Assembly (NCBI RefSeq): GCF_013348785.1
Contig: NZ_CP054691.1
Location: 186,001 to 250,000, forward strand
DNA length: 64,000 nt
Origin: Gordonia sp. X0973
Lineage (GTDB): Bacteria; Actinomycetota; Actinomycetes; Mycobacteriales; Mycobacteriaceae
Direction of reading: 5' to 3'
This document shows, in pieces, positions 63,928 to 64,000 of this stretch. Each line of letters starts with the position of its first letter. The stretch's first letter is position 1. Under the pieces are notes generated by a model. The model was not told the origin of the DNA and did no database searches. It saw only the letters and a list, made by a program, of their open reading frames with translations. The translations under genes and the position numbers were made by a program.

Positions 63928-64000
63928 CGGACTCCTCCCTGCGGGACGTTCACGGGATGGGTGTGCGCTACCGACACCGACGCGAGGGTCTGGTTCACCG
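63924..64000 (-). CDS. nuoM: C-terminal end of NADH-quinone oxidoreductase subunit M (cut by window)
   Basis: Only the last 24 codons are visible (VNQTLASVSVAHTHPVNV, then PQGGVR and stop). Identity is inferred from position: it overlaps the nuoN start by 4 nt, the place of nuoM in complex I operons. Confidence 0.6.
   Translation of the reverse strand, partial: VNQTLASVSVAHTHPVNVPQGGVR

Overview
The window is high-GC actinobacterial DNA. Mycolyltransferase-type esterases, an R2lox oxidase, a mycobacterial-type Mrf/zinc-free ribosomal protein cluster, a Pat aminotransferase and an MbtI-type salicylate synthase point to a mycolic-acid-containing member of the Mycobacteriales. My best guess is Gordonia or a close relative; this comes from gene content and recalled families, not from a search.

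Layout. 1-13056 (+): one translationally coupled siderophore operon, with most junctions sharing 4 nt. It encodes the C-terminal part of an NRPS (adenylation, carrier, GNAT), an IucA/IucC-type synthetase, a penicillin-acylase-like Ntn hydrolase, a free condensation domain, a PLP decarboxylase, a lysine/diamine N-hydroxylase, a salicylate synthase and an acyl-CoA dehydrogenase. Together these suggest an aryl-capped, hydroxamate, NRPS/NIS hybrid siderophore of nocardichelin type. 13225-18222 (-): lipid and metal housekeeping genes (thiolase, thioesterase, R2lox, YchJ-like, lipoprotein, VIT1/CCC1, DUF1059-like). 18371-23192: a restriction-modification island with a winged-helix PD-(D/E)xK protein, a NaeI-family endonuclease, an NgoMIV-family endonuclease, a 5-methylcytosine methyltransferase and a Vsr nuclease. 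NaeI and NgoMIV are unrelated enzymes that both recognise GCCGGC, so the locus appears to carry two different endonucleases behind one methyltransferase. 23252-32325: secreted lipase, two tandem paralogous small membrane proteins, secreted proteins, FprB with an AurF-like diiron protein, and an aldehyde dehydrogenase/DUF779/AcoR-like unit. 32341-38653 (-): MFS exporter with a secreted S15 peptidase, a 46-aa cysteine-rich protein, and an MMPL/AhpD-like operon behind two G/C-tract operators. 38788-42597: VOC and AraC genes, then a divergent Zur-type locus (mrf-rpmE2 against rpmB2-rpmG-rpsN2-rpsR2). 42615-51328: esterases, regulators, an acyltransferase and pat. 51450-51650: tRNA-Ser(GCT) and tRNA-Arg(ACG). 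51845-52455: a toxin-antitoxin-like pair with its own operators. 52570-64000: tautomerase, alcohol dehydrogenases, membrane adenylate cyclase, SCPx thiolase, aquaporin, tyrA, the tadA pair, tRNA-Ser(CGA), and the end of the nuo operon (nuoN, nuoM tail).

Three families of short repeats run through the window. A 48-bp element, imperfectly palindromic at its ends, has at least eight full copies. A 22-bp unit (GAGTGGGCACCCC plus 9 nt) occurs in tandem. A 68-bp nested palindrome flanks a lipoprotein gene. Unusually, the first two families also lie in frame inside three siderophore genes, at inter-domain linkers. In the Ntn hydrolase the 48-bp copy carries the one T-to-C change that removes an otherwise in-frame stop. 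The in-frame repeats and the dual GCCGGC restriction locus are the most notable signals.
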